Assembly: GCA_030770425.1 (NCBI GenBank)
Contig: JASJFT010000120.1
Location: 62,001-126,000, forward strand
Length of the DNA: 64,000 bases
Direction: 5' to 3'
Source: Darksidea phi
Lineage: Eukaryota; Ascomycota; Dothideomycetes; Pleosporales; Lentitheciaceae
Shown here: positions 1-14,215 of the stretch, one piece after another
Numbering within the stretch: the stretch's first letter is position 1
Layout: every line of letters starts with the position of its first letter
The notes under the pieces: model-generated
Database searches by the model: none
What the model was told of the DNA's origin: nothing
The model's input: only the letters and a program-made list of their open reading frames with translations
Translations under genes and position numbers: made by a program

Positions 1-2570
1 CTTAGCTAGTTACCTAAGAAATAAATATCCTTATTATACTTAGCTATTAGGTCTACTATAGGATCTTAAAATAGAACTTCTTTATTTTATACCCTAGGAT
101 AAATTCTAGCGTAAGAAATTTAGAGAACGAATTCTAATTAAAGATAATCTAGACCTATAAATAGTATTCGATATATTATAATATAAGTTTACTAAAAATA
201 TTAAGCTATTTTATATTAATTCTAACTAACTACTATATATCGACGTTAATATATCTAAGAAATAGAATTTCGGTATATTTATATACTATATAGTTAGTAA
301 TCTAAAATCTAATATAGAAGTAATCTCTATCTTACTAGGATTTAAAGGTATAGATAATAGACCTATAATATAGTTAAAAAAAGTAAAAGATTTTTCTAAA
401 GGTTCGATCTAATTAATAATATTTCTATTAAAACGACTCTTAACTACTAAGAAAAACTACTAGCTAATAGAGCTAGAAATATTAGTAATAGTATAAATAG
501 TAAAAAAGCTCTACTATACTATTTTAGGAGCGCGGAAATACTATATATTTATAAATTATTTAATAATAATAGTAATATTATATTAAAAGCTACTTATATC
601 GATATTTATTAACTAATTAAACCTATAGCTAATATATTATACTTAATACCTTTAGTAATTTCTAAATATTAAGGTATAATATCGGTCTAGCCGAATATAT
701 TATATACTAGATACCCTTAGCCGTCTATAGGGTAAGATAGTAAAAGTAGACCTAAAAATAGATATAATTAAGGACCTAGAATATACCTATAGTACTAGTA
801 CTAGCTACTAATTAATAAAAATATAATAGATAAAGATAGAATCGAATTTATAATTAAGTATTTAATAGATATTATAATAGATATCCTAATAGATATCGTA
901 AGTATTTTAGACGTTCTTTAAAAAAGTAATAAAGTAATAAAATAATAAGTATAATCTCTATAAACTTATTATCTAGGATATAGTATATTCCTTAAATAGA
1001 TAAATAATAAGTAATATATATACTTTTAATATTACCCTTATAGATATAATTAATAATTTTAAAGAGTACTTAAAGAAGGTATATAACGAGGATATATATT
1101 AGTAAAAGGTACTAAAAGTTATTAATAGAAAGTCTAACGAGTCTAATAAATAAGATTAGCCTTTAAAAGAATTAACTTTTATTAAAAAAGTAGACCTACT
1201 ATATTATTAGAACTAGATAGATTATATAGAATAGTTCTATATTTCTAAAGCTATAGTTAAGAAAGTATTTAAGTAAGTATATAACTAGTACTTTTATCTA
1301 GATTACTACTAAACCTATAAAAGACTACGCGAAGTAGTCTTTATTAGAAAAATAGCTAAACTTCTAAAAATCTATATTAAATATTATCTAGCTTATATTT
1401 AGAATAGAATAGAATATTATAAGCTATATAGTAGTCTAGAATTAATACTAAGCCCGGGATAACTATACTTTACTATTACTATAGATATCGTAACTAGATT
1501 ACTAGCTAGTACTATAATCTTTAATACTTTAATAACTACTACCTATAAGGAATCCAAGCGGATCCTATTTATACTAGAAATAATCGACTAGATAGTAGAA
1601 GAGTAGGGCGTAGCCCTAATTAGAATACTTATTAATTAAAAATAGGAATTCCTATAAGAAATTATATCTAATAGAGACTAATATTTTCTAAATAAGCTAT
1701 AGAAGTATATACTTAAGTCTACTAAAGTAACTTTCCTATTTAGTATAGTATAATACCCGTAAACTAATAGTTAATCTAAGAGAATAAATTAAATAGTAAA
1801 AATAGTACTCTAATATTTCTATATAGCTAATCCTAATAAGGACTAGATTAGTACCCTACTATTTATTAAGTTTATAATAAATAATATATCTAATATATCT
1901 ACTAGTATTTTACCTATAGAATAAATCTAAGACTTTAATACCTATAACCTATTAATAGTACTAGTAGACCTATCTCTAGTAGACTATATTAACCTTCGTC
2001 TTTAATACTAAGATATATTATATAAGATATTAGCTTTTACTAATATTAATATAAAGTATTAGTATAATAAATAATATAAAGCCCTCTAGCTAAAGGTTAA
2101 AAACTAGGTAATATTAAAACTTTACTATAGATATTATATATATAAATATCTAAATAGAAAACTTAATATTTAATAAATAAGACTATTTAAGATTATTATA
2201 AAGATTAATAAAAATATCTATAAGTTAAAACTATCTAAATATATAAGAATCTATTTAATAGTTTTAATTATATAAATCAAACTATTACTATCTAAAATAG
2301 ACCCCTTTAGTAAAAAAATTAAGACCTATTAAGAACTAGTAGCCGTAGCGGACGAAAAGTTTCTAGAATATAAAATCGAGTAATTTCTCGTCTAATAAGT
2401 AGATAAGTATATAGGACGAGTATAATATCTAATTTAATAGAAAGAATAAAATAGTATATATAATTAATAATATAATATTAAAGATCTATAGAATATAAAA
2501 GAACTAATAGTAGAATATAATACTATATATTTAGAGATATCTAAGAAAAAGACGATTTAGACTACCCTAT
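1..2570 (+). mobile_element. Ty3/gypsy element V, pol 3' part (RIP-degraded)
   Basis: Reading TAA/TAG as former CAA/CAG/TGG, the plus strand gives a gypsy-type pol C-terminal half. A trace like the H2C2 zinc-binding domain lies at about 1,210-1,480 (block ending KLLKIYIKYY). The integrase core lies at about 1,500-2,000 and includes the degraded signature that corresponds to QTDGQSERTNQ in the family. The post-core region with the QLKV...L...YY motif follows at 2,040-2,300. A chromodomain-like tail (RVQYLI.. and then KDLQN.KELI.EY) is at about 2,390-2,540. Reverse transcriptase and RNase H would lie at or before the window start. A chromodomain is typical of chromoviruses, which target silent chromatin. 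No LTR could be delimited for this copy. Confidence 0.75.
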
Positions 2571-3660
2571 AAAAAAAGCTAGAATAATACTTAATAGTAG
2601 GAATAAATACTTAAAGGTCTAAAAGACTTAACCTAGATAAAGTACTATAGATACTAGAACTAATAGCTACTATATCTAAAGAAGAGCCTTAGCGAAACTA
2701 ACGTAGAGAATATCCGTAGTAAATATATCTACTACTAAATAAAATAGTAATAGAAACTAGAAGATAATAGTATCTAGATATATTATCTTACTAGTAGTAT
2801 TATATTAAGATATTATAATCCTAATAAAGATAGCTTATATAAGTATAAGTTTTATCTTACTAGTTAAACTAATATCTATATATATATTCTTTTTCTAGTA
2901 TTATTATTTTAAGTAATTTAGTAATATTTACTTTTTAGTATTCTAAGTAAGTTTTTATAATAATAATAATATATCTTAATAGTATAATTAAAAGTAATAA
3001 TATAGTATTATATATCTAGGATTTATCTTATATAATAAATATTAACTACCCGTCTACTATCGATTAAAATAATAGTAGTACTAGAACTTAATAGACGAAA
3101 GCTATAGTCTATATTAATATTATATAGAAAAAGTATATATATATATCTATATACTACTACTATTATAAATAATATAAGATAGTATAATATTCTTATCTAA
3201 GAAGTATCTAATAATAATTACGTTACAAGCGGCTATATACTACTAAATATTATACTACTTATAGATAATTTATCTTTACTATATATTATAATATATAACG
3301 TATAATCTACTATATATAAACTTATATAATTCTATAATATATATAATATTAATATTACTAAACTATAACCCGGCTTTATTTAGAATACCTAAAATAGAGT
3401 ATCTATCTACGATAACGTTTATATAAAAAGTAAACTAGTTATAGATTATAAATATTATAGATACTATTAATCTAAAGCCTAAGCTAAATAGATAGATATT
3501 AGTAAATACTTCTTTAATAGAAGAATAACGTCTATAACTAATATAATAAGACGCTAATAATATTAATAAAATAAATAACTCGAATATAATAATTAACGTT
3601 AATAAAATAAATAATACTAATAAAATAAATAATATTATTAAGGACGTAATAAGTACGCTA
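2571..3660. repeat. RIP-degraded sequence, unclassified
   Basis: This stretch between the gypsy pol remnant and the following decayed frame is AT-rich with no CA/TG. It should contain the 3' LTR of element V, but I could not find a partner copy in the window with which to mark its ends. No coding trace was recognised. Confidence 0.5.
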
Positions 3661-5690
3661 GAGCTAGGATAGTAGCTAGTAATCTAGAAGGCGGCGGTCG
3701 ATTCTACTATAGTAGTCTTAATAATAATAGCTAAAACTCTATCTATAATCTTATTAGTTAAGCTAAAAGAGAAGTCTAACTCTAAAAAAGAATAAGAGCT
3801 AAAAGAGAGAATATAAGAATTAAAGGAAAAAACTAAAGAGCTTAAAGAGAAGGGACGAAACTTAGAAGAAAAATTAAAGACTATTAAATAGAAATAAAAG
3901 TAGGTAGAGTATAAACTAGTATAGCTATATAATATATTTAATAGTTTTATAAGTATAATAATATAATATATTAAAGTAGTAAAAGTAATATAGCTATACG
4001 CCCTTAGGAATATAAGTTCTAGTATTATTATAATTAAAGATACTATAGATAATAAATTAATACTATAACTACTAGATAAGATTAGTCTACGTAATATTAG
4101 TTAACTAACGTAGATTATTATTAAGTTCTTACTTAATATACTATAAGATATAGTATATAAAGCTATCTATAAAGAATTTTAATCTTACTATATATTACTA
4201 TTTACTATAGCTATAATATTAGGAATAAAGCCTACGAATAATAAGACTAGATAACTAGACTTATATAATAAGATAATAAATATTATATTTAATATAAGCG
4301 ACGAACTAGATAATAAAATTAAAACTCTATCTACTAATCTATAAGCTATCTAATAGAGTACTATACGAATAAAAGTTATAACTAGAGTTTATCTCTACTA
4401 TAATATACTAGAGAAAGAGCTACTAACTAAGATATTTATCTATCTAGACTACCTATTACTAACGAAAGTTAAGAAAGTTAAGGTCTTAAAGAAAACTTTA
4501 ATAGCTAAGAAAATAGCTCTTTTAAAAAAATTAGTAATAAAGATTTTTAAAACGCGTAAGAGTATAATTAAAGTAATAATTAAAGAAAGAATAATTAATA
4601 AGCTATACTTACTATATACTATTACTAGCCGCGCGTTAACCTTCTAAGGGAAAATTAGACCTCTAATAGTAATAGATCTTATAATCTATCGACTAGCTTA
4701 AATATATATAAATAAGTATTTTATAAAATTTAACTTTATTATATTAAATAAGTATAAATACTATATTAAATATTAATAGAATAGAATATAGGACCTTAAC
4801 TATAGATTACTACCCGGGATATAGATCTTAATATTAAAGCTAGATTATTAAATAAATAAGAATAGTAAGGTTTTTAATTTAAAAGAAATTATAATAATAG
4901 AGCTTAATAATATCTAAGCCTATAGTCTTATAGATAATACTAAAGTATAGAAACTAAAGGAGATATATATAAAGCTAATTACTTTTAACTTATAAATAAT
5001 AAAGTTAGACGAAAACTAAGCTAAACTAAAAAAGAAGATTATACTATTAGAGAAGAATAATATTTATAATAGAATAAGACTAAAATAGAACTCTAAGGAT
5101 TAACTAATAATTAAACTTAAATTCGAGTAATACTTATATACGTCTAATACTATAGTAAAAGATTAATATAGAAGTATAAAATTAAACTAATCTAAAGACT
5201 TAATCGACCTATATTAGAATAAATTTAAGTAGTATTTTAATTTAATAAATATTAACTACTTAGAGCTAATCTTTAAGGTAGTTCTTAAAGATTTTATTAA
5301 GATATTCTAGGAGTACTAGTAGAATAACTTAAGAGTAAAGAAGTTTAATATAAAATATTACTAGCTTCTATCTAAAGATATTATATAGTAGAGGAAGATA
5401 AAATCTTTTTAGACTTTATTATACGAATATAATATAAATATTAATTTAGTTATTAGTACTAGACTCGACGCTAAGTACTATAATAAAGGTAAGAAAGCTA
5501 CTATAAAGAAGATAAAAGGTAGAAAAGTTAAAAAGATAATACTTAATAATAATAATAATAATAAAGATAGAGATAATCTATTTAATACTCTAACTAGTAT
5601 TATACTAAGTAAAAGAATATTTATTATTATAAATACGAAAACCTTAAAAAAATCTAAGTAGACTAATAATATTAAGAAGCTTACGAGGTA
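3661..5690 (+). pseudogene. Decayed Gag-like frame with coiled coil
   Basis: A single plus-strand frame stays coherent for about 2 kb if TAA and TAG are treated as mutated CAA, CAG or TGG. Its N-terminal part (3,770-3,930) is strongly heptad-like and rich in Lys and Glu (pattern LKERIQELKEK), predicting a coiled coil. A central part has regularly spaced hydrophobics, and a Lys-rich basic tail lies near 5,460-5,560, followed by an Asn run. Length, coiled coil and basic C-terminus suggest the Gag of an LTR retrotransposon, but no CCHC knuckle survives clearly and I do not recognise the family. No matching pol follows directly, so the element is incomplete or interrupted. Confidence 0.45.
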
Positions 5691-5910
5691 GTAGAGTAAA
5701 GAGTTTAATACTATTTATAATAATAATAAGGATAACGAAAGTATTTAACTATTAATCTTTAATACTAGTAGCGAACGCGTAGTCCTATAATATATAGTAA
5801 TTATCTTAAATCTATATTAATATAATTCTTTAAAAACTATTATAAATACGATATATAATAGATATATTCCTATTATTTTCTTTAAGAAAGTAATTTATAT
5901 ATTTTCTTTA

Positions 5911-6170
5911 TATACTTATAATTAGCTATATATAATCTCTTTAGATAGATAATAATAGTTTCTTATCTCTAGAATTTACTATTCTTATATCTTTTTTTAT
6001 ATACTTATAATTAGCTACGTATAATTTTTCTTAGATAGATAATATTAGTTTTTTATCTTTAAGATTTTACTATCTTTATATATTTTTTATATACTTATAA
6101 TTAGCTATATATAATTCCCTTAGATAGATAATATTAGTTTTCTACCTTTAAGATTTATACTATTTTTCGT
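5911..6170. repeat. Tandem repeat, three units of about 89-90 bp
   Basis: The phrase TATACTTATAATTAGCTA starts at 5,911, 6,000 and 6,090, each followed by a TTAGATAGATAAT block, a TTAGTTT block and a pyrimidine-rich stretch. Spacing is 89 and 90 bp. Units differ mostly by transitions, as expected if RIP hit an existing minisatellite. Confidence 0.8.
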
Positions 6171-7291
6171 TTTTCTTCTATATATCTATTACTACTATAT
6201 CGAGTAGTAACGGTAGATACTACTAATACGAAATTATTAATTATATCTAGTTAGATTTCTAGTATAAACTATTCTTATAAACGATCTATAGTAGGATACT
6301 ATTAAAAGCTTAAAAGTATTAGCTAAAAAGTAATATAATAGCGGATAGATATTAGTATATATTATTTTTACTATAAAATATAGGGTTTCGTATATTAACT
6401 ATATATCTACTTTAAAATAGTCTAATAAAGAGCTATATACTTATATATAACCCTTATAGTTTTTCTATTTAGTACTAATATTATATTATAAAAGTACCTC
6501 TATTTCTAACTTTAGCTAAATAACTAATTAATAGTAGTATTAACTAGAGGAATACGGTTACTTAATAGATATTATCTATTTTAATTAGATATAATCTATT
6601 CTAGTATAATAACTAACTTAGAAAATACTATCTTTAGTCTATAGCCCTATTAACTACTATAAATAATTACTACGACGGCTTAGCTAGAGATAGTAATACG
6701 AGTATTTTTTCTTTTTTAGAAGAATAGTTTTAGTCTTTTTATATAGATTTTTCTTTTACCTCTATCTTCTCTTTTCTATTTACTAATATACTTATTTAAG
6801 ATATAAGTATTAGCTATAGTAGATTCTAAGACTAGTAGACGGCGTCTATATAGAATCTTAGGTATTTTCTTTTAATAGTAGATAGATTAGGTTCTTAGAA
6901 TAGTCTTAGCTAAGCTCTATTAGTCTACCTCTATCTTCGAGGCGGTCTAATAGAGATATTATAGACGATAGTATATAGTATAGCTAGTCTATAGTACTAG
7001 TCTATATAGCTAGGACTATATAGCTAAAATAGTATAGCTAAAGGCTATATAGTAGTTCTCTAGGTCTAATTAGTTAGTTAATAAATATATAATCTATCTA
7101 AAAGACGATACCTATTATAGGTAAGCCTAATACTAGATATTATATTATTAATAAGCTACTTAATTTAAGAATTAGATAATAACTAAGTAATTACTATTAA
7201 TCTTCTTAATAATACTATAGACTTTTATTACTAAGAATATATAAACTTAATTAAGTAGAAAAGCTACTATTTAATATAAGCTTTAATCTCT
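6171..7291. repeat. RIP-degraded sequence, unclassified
   Basis: AT-rich sequence without CA/TG, between the 90 bp tandem repeat and the left copia LTR. No recognisable coding trace or LTR ends were found. It is the left part of the sequence into which element W inserted; the right part resumes at 12,943. Confidence 0.5.
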
Positions 7292-7296
7292 TTATA

Positions 7297-7545
7297 TATA
7301 AGTAGGTAGAGGTATAGAATAAATATATTAAGTAGTCTAACTATCTAACTAGAACGCGAGTAAAGGGTTTTATATATAAGTTATACTAAATTTAGTAATT
7401 AAATTAATTACTATAAATTAATATATAGTTATTATAACTTATTATTATATAACTATTATAAGTTTAGTATAGAGTTATAGTAAATTAGTATAAATTATTA
7501 TATAAATAGAGTAGTTATATAATATATAATACTCGACTACTTATA
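7297..7545 (-). repeat. 3' LTR of element W
   Basis: 249 bp, ends TATAAGTAG and CTACTTATA, preceded by the target duplication TTATA at 7,292-7,296. It matches the LTR at 12,689-12,937 almost throughout, and the differences I see are C/T and G/A. Confidence 0.88.
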
Positions 7546-10500
7546 TACCCCTCTTAGGTTTAAACGTAAATTTAAAGCTAAAGTTTATTTATATAAATTT
7601 TAAAGTTTATTTATTAATTTTAAAGTTTTATTTTTAAAGCTTATTATTAATTAATAGATCCCCCTCTTTCTATAAATATAAGGAGCTATATTATAAATTA
7701 AGAACTAGTCTCTATATTAGTATAGTACTAGATAGATAGCTACTACTATTATAGTATATATAGATTTCTTATATAATTAGATATCTTTAGAGGTATAAGA
7801 CTCTTAATTTTACTTTATATAATATACTAATATAATCTTAGTATACTAGTTTATTAACTAAATAGTCTATATAGTTAACTAAATAGTTTATATAATTAGC
7901 TAAGAAGTTTATATAGTTAGTTAAGAAGTCTATATAGTAGAAAAATTCTTAAAGTTTAAAAGTAATATCTAATTCTCGTATTTTTACCTAGATAGTAATT
8001 TAGTAAGATTATTAGCTAGTTAACTATTTAATAAGATATATAAGATATTAATATTATCTAATAATATCTTCTAATAAAGCTAGTAGTAATAGATATCGAC
8101 GTATCGTACTATAGTCTTAAATCGTAGAATAGATAAGATAAGTAGCCGAATCGTTTACTAGTTATTATAGTATAATAATTATTTATAATCTAGATTAAAT
8201 TCGATATATTCGAATACTCTTTACTATTATATTAGCTTAGTACTAGCTAACGATATAGCTATTAGTTCTATCTTAGTTATTAATTTTATAATATATTATT
8301 ATAGTATAGCCTTCTAATTAATAGATTTATTAAATAGAAAGAATATATATTCTTATAAACTCTTTTAGATAGTCTTATAATTAGTAAAGAAGATATCTAA
8401 TACTTTATAAAAGTTAGGTATTAGTTTAGATATAAGTTTATTAATAATATATACTAATTTAATAAATATTAATATATTATAATATATTACTCGATTCTTT
8501 ATACCTAGTAGATAGATAATTATTTAATAAGTAGCGTCTAGGTACTATTATAAAGAATTCGTAAGGAATTTAACTAGTTTTAAGTAAGCTTTTAAGATAT
8601 CTAAATAGATAGCTTCTACTATATAGTTAATAGATCTAACTAGCTATATATATTATTACTTAACTAAATCTATTATTTTATTCTTTAAGGATATTAGTTC
8701 CTTAAGTAGTAGTAGTATAGTAGGTAACTTTAAGTAGAACTTTAGTAAAGAATACTTTTAAGTAAACTTCTTAATATATAAACTCTATAATAGCTAGATT
8801 AAATTATTATTATAATCTCTAATAGTTTAAATATTATAAAACGTTTATAATTCTTCTAAAGATTTAATCTTATATTATTATAATAGCTTATACTTAAATT
8901 TATATAAGATAGCTATATATACTAATATATTAAGTATAATAATATTATTAATAAAGAAGAAGACTAGTAGCTTCTTATTTTTCTATAAGTAGAAAGTATT
9001 CTTAATAAATATAAAACTTAGCTCTATAAGTATTTTAGTAAGCTCTTTATACTAAAGTAATAGAAACGTCTTTAAACTATAAAGCGCTTAGTATAGTTTC
9101 TATAAGTAATTAGAATTAGAGAATTCTTCTAGCTAATAATAGTAGACTAGTATTAATAGCTTAATATTAGTAAACGTATTAATAGTATTATATTAATAAA
9201 TTTCTATATTAAAGTAGATAGTAATAACTACTAGAGCTTAAAATATTTAAATAGCTAGTATAGTAATATAGATATCTTCTATCGTTATTTATAAATCGTT
9301 ATATATATAGATTCGAGCCTTATATTTTAATAGATAGTTTTAATTATTAAGTTTATATTTATATACTTATATTAGTAGAAGAATCTTATTATCTTAAGTA
9401 TACTAAGTATTATATTTATTCTAGATTATCTACTTATAGATTTCTTTATATTTAAATATTACTAGTTCTTATTATATAGCTTATAAAAAGCCTTTCTTAT
9501 AGGAAGATAATAGCTTTATTATATTCTTATAGTATTTTAGTTCTACTAGTAGCTTTATATATTTAAATCGCGTTTTTAATACTATTACTAAGATAGCTAT
9601 ATAGACTAACTAGTAAGTATTAATAAAAAAGCTAGAGTTTTTCTATATAGACTTTTTCTTTACTACTCTAGTTAATCCTTTAGATAGGATATAATATTAA
9701 TAAAGATTAGTATTTATTAGTTCTTAATACTTTATATAATTCGAATTAAGCTTAGTTCTATACTTATACTTTAAGAGTCGATTTAATAGTTATAGTAATA
9801 GCTTAGATAAAGCTATTTCTAAAATTAATAAATCTGGTATTAGAAGTTAATTTAATATAGATTTCTAAGTAGTAGCTTAAGTAGTAATATAAATAGTAGT
9901 CTAAGTAGAAGCTTAAATAGTAGGTTCTATAGCTTCTATAAAAGATATATATTTATCTTCTAATAAGACTTTTAAGAAAGTATCTTTACTACTTAACGTA
10001 GATAAGTAATATTTATAAGCGAATTACTTTAGTTTAAAGTCTTAAAGAAGAGAATCTAAATTATCTTAAGACTAATAGAATAGATTCTCTTAAAATATAA
10101 TATCCCTTATACGAATTACCTTACTACTATAAGCTTTACTTCTTATCTTTAGTATCTAGATTCTATAGATATTCGATAAATTATATCTAACTAGATATTC
10201 TATTAATACTTATAGGCTAAGCTTATCGCCTCTAGGTATTTATTTATATAGTACGTAGGCTCTATAGCTATAAATATATAAATAAGCTAATAATAACTTT
10301 TTCTAATATATAATTTTAAATAGTATCTTTTAGTTTAGTAATTATATAGATATTTAGTTAAGTAGATAGACTACTATTCTATAAATTTTAAAGCTAAAAG
10401 CTAGTAGAAGATTAGCTATAATTCTTATTAAGTAGCTTCTTTTAATTAGACTTCTACCTAAGTATTTAGCTAAGCCGTTTTATTTAATAGTATATAGTAC

Positions 10501-12688
10501 TTATATCTATAATTTAATTCCTTCCTATAGATAGTAAGCTTATATTAAATTATCTAATAGACTATAGCCTTACTCGTTATTAGTTATTAGAAAGATAATA
10601 GTTATATTAAATTCTTATTTAATTACTCTATCTAGCTATCTAAGTATTATTTAAAGAGTAGACTTATTATACTTAGCTATTATATAGACTATATATAGTT
10701 TTAAGAATAGATTAAACGTATAAAGTATATATTAATAATTATTATAGACTAGTATATTAAGTTCGATTAGATTAATAGCTATAGTTTTAAATAGTTAGCT
10801 AGTACCTAGTTTATAGCTAAATCGACGAGAGATAATCTAATAGACTTTATTCTATAGGTACTTCTTATAGTAAATTATTTTAGAAGTTATTATACTATTA
10901 TCTATATAGTAGTTTAAAACGTTACTAGCTAACTAATCGATTATATTACTATTTAAATAACCTATAAGTAGGTAAAGTTATAGCTTACTTAATAATCTAG
11001 ATTAAAATAGTAGAGTTAAGATTTATAATTAGTACTAATTAGTAATAAATACTATATACTAAGTAGATTATAGTAGCTTAATATAATAGACTACGAGCTA
11101 GTATTTACCGACCTTAATAAGCTTTATAATATTCTAAGATTAAGTTCTTAATTAATATAGAATATTCCTTTCTAAGTCGAAATAAATATTTAATAAGAAT
11201 AGCTATAATAGTAATACTAGACTAGTAAAGAAGCTAGGAATTAGAACTACTTATTTAAGTATTATTCTTTTTAGGTTCTAAGATATTAATAAGAATATTT
11301 ATATATTTTTCTAGGCCTAAATAGCTATCTCTAAGCCTTTAACTAGAATAATATTATTAGGTAAAGCTAGAACTTTTTATTAGAACTTAATAGAGTTATT
11401 ATAGATATAAATATCTATAACTAAATCTAACGTTTAGAAATAAAGAAGTAAATAGATATTATTAGCTATTAAGATATTATATACTACTAAAAATATAGTA
11501 TAGGCTTTATATTTATACTATAGTAGATTATCATCTATATCGATTTCTATTATATTAGCTATATTATTATTCTAGCTAGTTTACTTTTATTATTTATAAT
11601 ATTTATTTCTCTTATATATTTTAGTTAGAATACCCTTTTTATTCTTAGCTTTAAAATTAACTATTTTCTTAATCTTTTTAAGGTTCTTTATAAATCCTCT
11701 CTTATATAATAAGATATTAATATATTAATACTATCCTTAGTAATATAAATCTCTATATAGATACGACTTTAATAACTTTAATAACTTATTATTTTATTAT
11801 TTCTTCTTATTATATAGAGACTATTCTTAATTTAATATAGCTATAAATATATTATTACTAATATTTAGCTTTATAGTCTACGTTATTTAGTAATAGTATA
11901 GATAGCTAGCTAGTAGATTAGATAGTATAGAATTAATTAAGCTATTTAAACTAGCTTTTATATTAAATACTATAATAGTTATAATAGCTATATAGTCTAA
12001 ATTAATCTATTTAATAGCTTATATTAGATTCTTATATAACTAATATTCTAATACCTTTAATAGATTAAGCTACGTAGCTCGATTATAGACTATTAAAAAG
12101 GTTATACTTAATTCTTTAAGATTCTCTTTATATATATATAGTACTTTAGCTAAGTTATATACCTTCTAAATCTTATATTCTTAATTAGTTAATAATAGGG
12201 TAAATAGTTACTTTAGAGTCTTAAGCTAATTATATAATAATTCCTAATTCTTAATCTAGAAGATAAGATCTTTAGCTAATATATTAGCTATATAGGCTTC
12301 GATTTAGCCGAGCTTATTCTTAGTTCTATAGTATTCTTTTAGTTCTATATAGTAGATACTTAGGTTCTTATTATACTAAGTAAGAGCTATTAAGCTAGAT
12401 TTAGTTACTAGTAACCTATCCTCGTTAATAGATAGTATAGAATTGATAAGGTATTCGAGCTTATTTAGCTTTATAGAAGCTTTAGTTTCGAAATCGATAT
12501 AGTTCTATATATTAGCTATCTTAGTTAGTCTTTATATAGTATAGATCTATAGGTTTTAATTATATAGATCTTAAAGAATAGTAGCTAAACTAGTTTTAAA
12601 TATAATAGATAATAAGATTATTATTTCGTTATATAGAAAAGAATAGAATAGATTATATAATATAGATAGATTAGACCGGGCTTATAAC

Positions 12689-12937
12689 TATAAGTAGATA
12701 AAGATATAGAATAAATATATTAAGTAGTCTAACTATCTAGCTAGAGCGTAAGTAGAGGACCTTATATACGAGTTATACTAGATCTAGTAATTAAATTAAT
12801 TATTATAAATTAGTATATAATTATTATAACTTATTATTATATAGTTACTATAAGTTTAGTATAAAGTTATAGTAAATTAGTATAAATTATTATATAAATA
12901 GAGTAGTTATATAATATATAGCGCTTAGCTACTTATA
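12689..12937 (-). repeat. 5' LTR of element W
   Basis: 249 bp copy of the repeat at 7,297. It is adjacent to the tRNA-iMet-like primer-binding site (about 12,674-12,688) and followed by the target duplication TTATA at 12,938-12,942. Confidence 0.88.
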
Positions 12938-12942
12938 TTATA

Positions 12943-13722
12943 CGCTAGCTAGCTAGCTATTAGACTAGTATTTAGACTTAGTATAAGTATAACTTCTTTC
13001 TATTTATATAATAATTAGAGGTATTAATATATCTTCTTTAGCTTAAAGAAATATATATCTCTATTAAATAATTAGTACTTCTTATCTATATTAAATATAA
13101 TTATTATCTAGTTATTATACTTTAATTTTTTAAAGAATAGCTATTTAAGCTTAATCTCTATAATCTATAATTAGTTTAATACTCTACTACTATATATTAA
13201 AAATTAGTAATAGTATTTATTAAGTAGAAGGGGTAATTAATAGACCTTTACTAGCTATAATTTAAAAAAGATATAAATAATCTTCTACTATCTAATATCT
13301 TTACTAGTATATTTCTTTTAAAGTATTAATCTAAATATAGTCTAACTTTATATTAAAAATATATAATAATATATCTTAATAATATATACTCTCTAAAATA
13401 AATTATAAAAATATAGAAGAAACTTTTTTTTATTTTATTTATTTTACTCTACTTTATTCGTACTAAACTTATAGTTCTTTAGAAATTATATAATATCTAT
13501 ACTAGTAAATAATAACGCGTTAGAATTATATAGTAAAAATAGAAAATAAATATTTATTCTCTTATTAATTAATTACTAGAATTAGTCTATAATTAAAATA
13601 GTAGTTATATTAAGAATTAGTAGATTAAATATTAGTACTAATAGCTTCTTAGACTTCTTCTTTTAGAGTTCTAGATAATAAAGCTTATAGTCTATTATAT
13701 TATCTTTATTATTATCTAACTT
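12943..13722. repeat. RIP-degraded sequence around nested insertions
   Basis: AT-rich, CA/TG-free sequence between element W and repeat X1. It continues after X1 at 31,070, as shown by the shared X1 target duplication (13,723-13,736 and 31,056-31,069). No family could be assigned. Confidence 0.5.
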
Positions 13723-13736
13723 ATTCTTATTCTTAG

Positions 13737-13789
13737 CCCCTCCCCTAGGAGCTTAGGCTACTACCTAGTATAATATTATATTAGCTTCT
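13737..13789 (+). repeat. Repeat X, copy 1, left part
   Basis: The first 53 bp of repeat X, starting CCCCTCCCCTAGGAGC. It is preceded by a 14 bp direct repeat (ATTCTTATTCTTAG, 13,723-13,736) that recurs at 31,056-31,069 and is read as a target-site duplication. X1 is interrupted after CTTCT (13,785-13,789) by gypsy element Y and resumes at 29,857. Total X1 length is about 1.25 kb. Target duplications of 12-14 bp without LTRs or obvious terminal inverted repeats suggest a non-LTR retrotransposon or a non-autonomous retro-copy. Confidence 0.75.
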
Positions 13790-14215
13790 TATTAAATAGG
13801 GTCCGGGCCTAATAGGTTATTTAATCTTATTTAGGATTTATACTTAAGGTAGAAAAGAAGAAGTAGGAATAAAGAGTAATAGTTTAATTATATTAATAGA
13901 TAAGGATTAATCTAGATTCGAATTAACTATAAGAAGGAGGACTATTTAGAAGATTCGTAGTTATTATATATTAATTTAGTTTTCTTAGATCTATAGACTC
14001 TATAGCTCTATACTCTAGTAAATCTATTAATCTATAAATCTATAGATCTATAAAATCTATATTTACTAAGAACTATAGATTTATAAATCTATTATATAAC
14101 TTCTTATTCTCTAATTATAAGATCTATATTATATTCTTTATTAAAGCCTATAATAGACTCTATCTTAGATATTTCTATTAGCTATCGTTTTATAGTTTAT
14201 ATATAGTTTATAATA
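13790..14215 (-). repeat. 3' LTR of element Y
   Basis: 426 bp, co-linear along its length with 29,426-29,851. It contains the shared TCCGGGCCTAATAGG block and a run of TCTATAGATCTATA-type repeats. The left target duplication CTTCT is at 13,785-13,789. Confidence 0.87.

Larger units (their letters stand above)
7297..12937 (-). mobile_element. Complete Ty1/copia-type retrotransposon W (RIP-degraded)
   Basis: Two 249 bp direct repeats (7,297-7,545 and 12,689-12,937) begin TATAAGTAG and end CTACTTATA, the RIP-mutated form of TGTAAGCAG...CTGCTTACA. They are flanked by the 5 bp target duplication TTATA (7,292-7,296 and 12,938-12,942). Just inside the right LTR the minus strand reads GTTATAAGCCCGGTC; before RIP this would be GTTATGAGCCCGGTC, which matches the anticodon arm of initiator Met tRNA (CAT anticodon), the half-tRNA primer site known from copia elements. 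Just inside the left LTR the minus strand has a purine tract, as expected for a polypurine tract. Orientation is therefore minus. A reverse-transcriptase-like hydrophobic strand pair lies near 8,930-8,960. All frames are interrupted. Confidence 0.85.
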
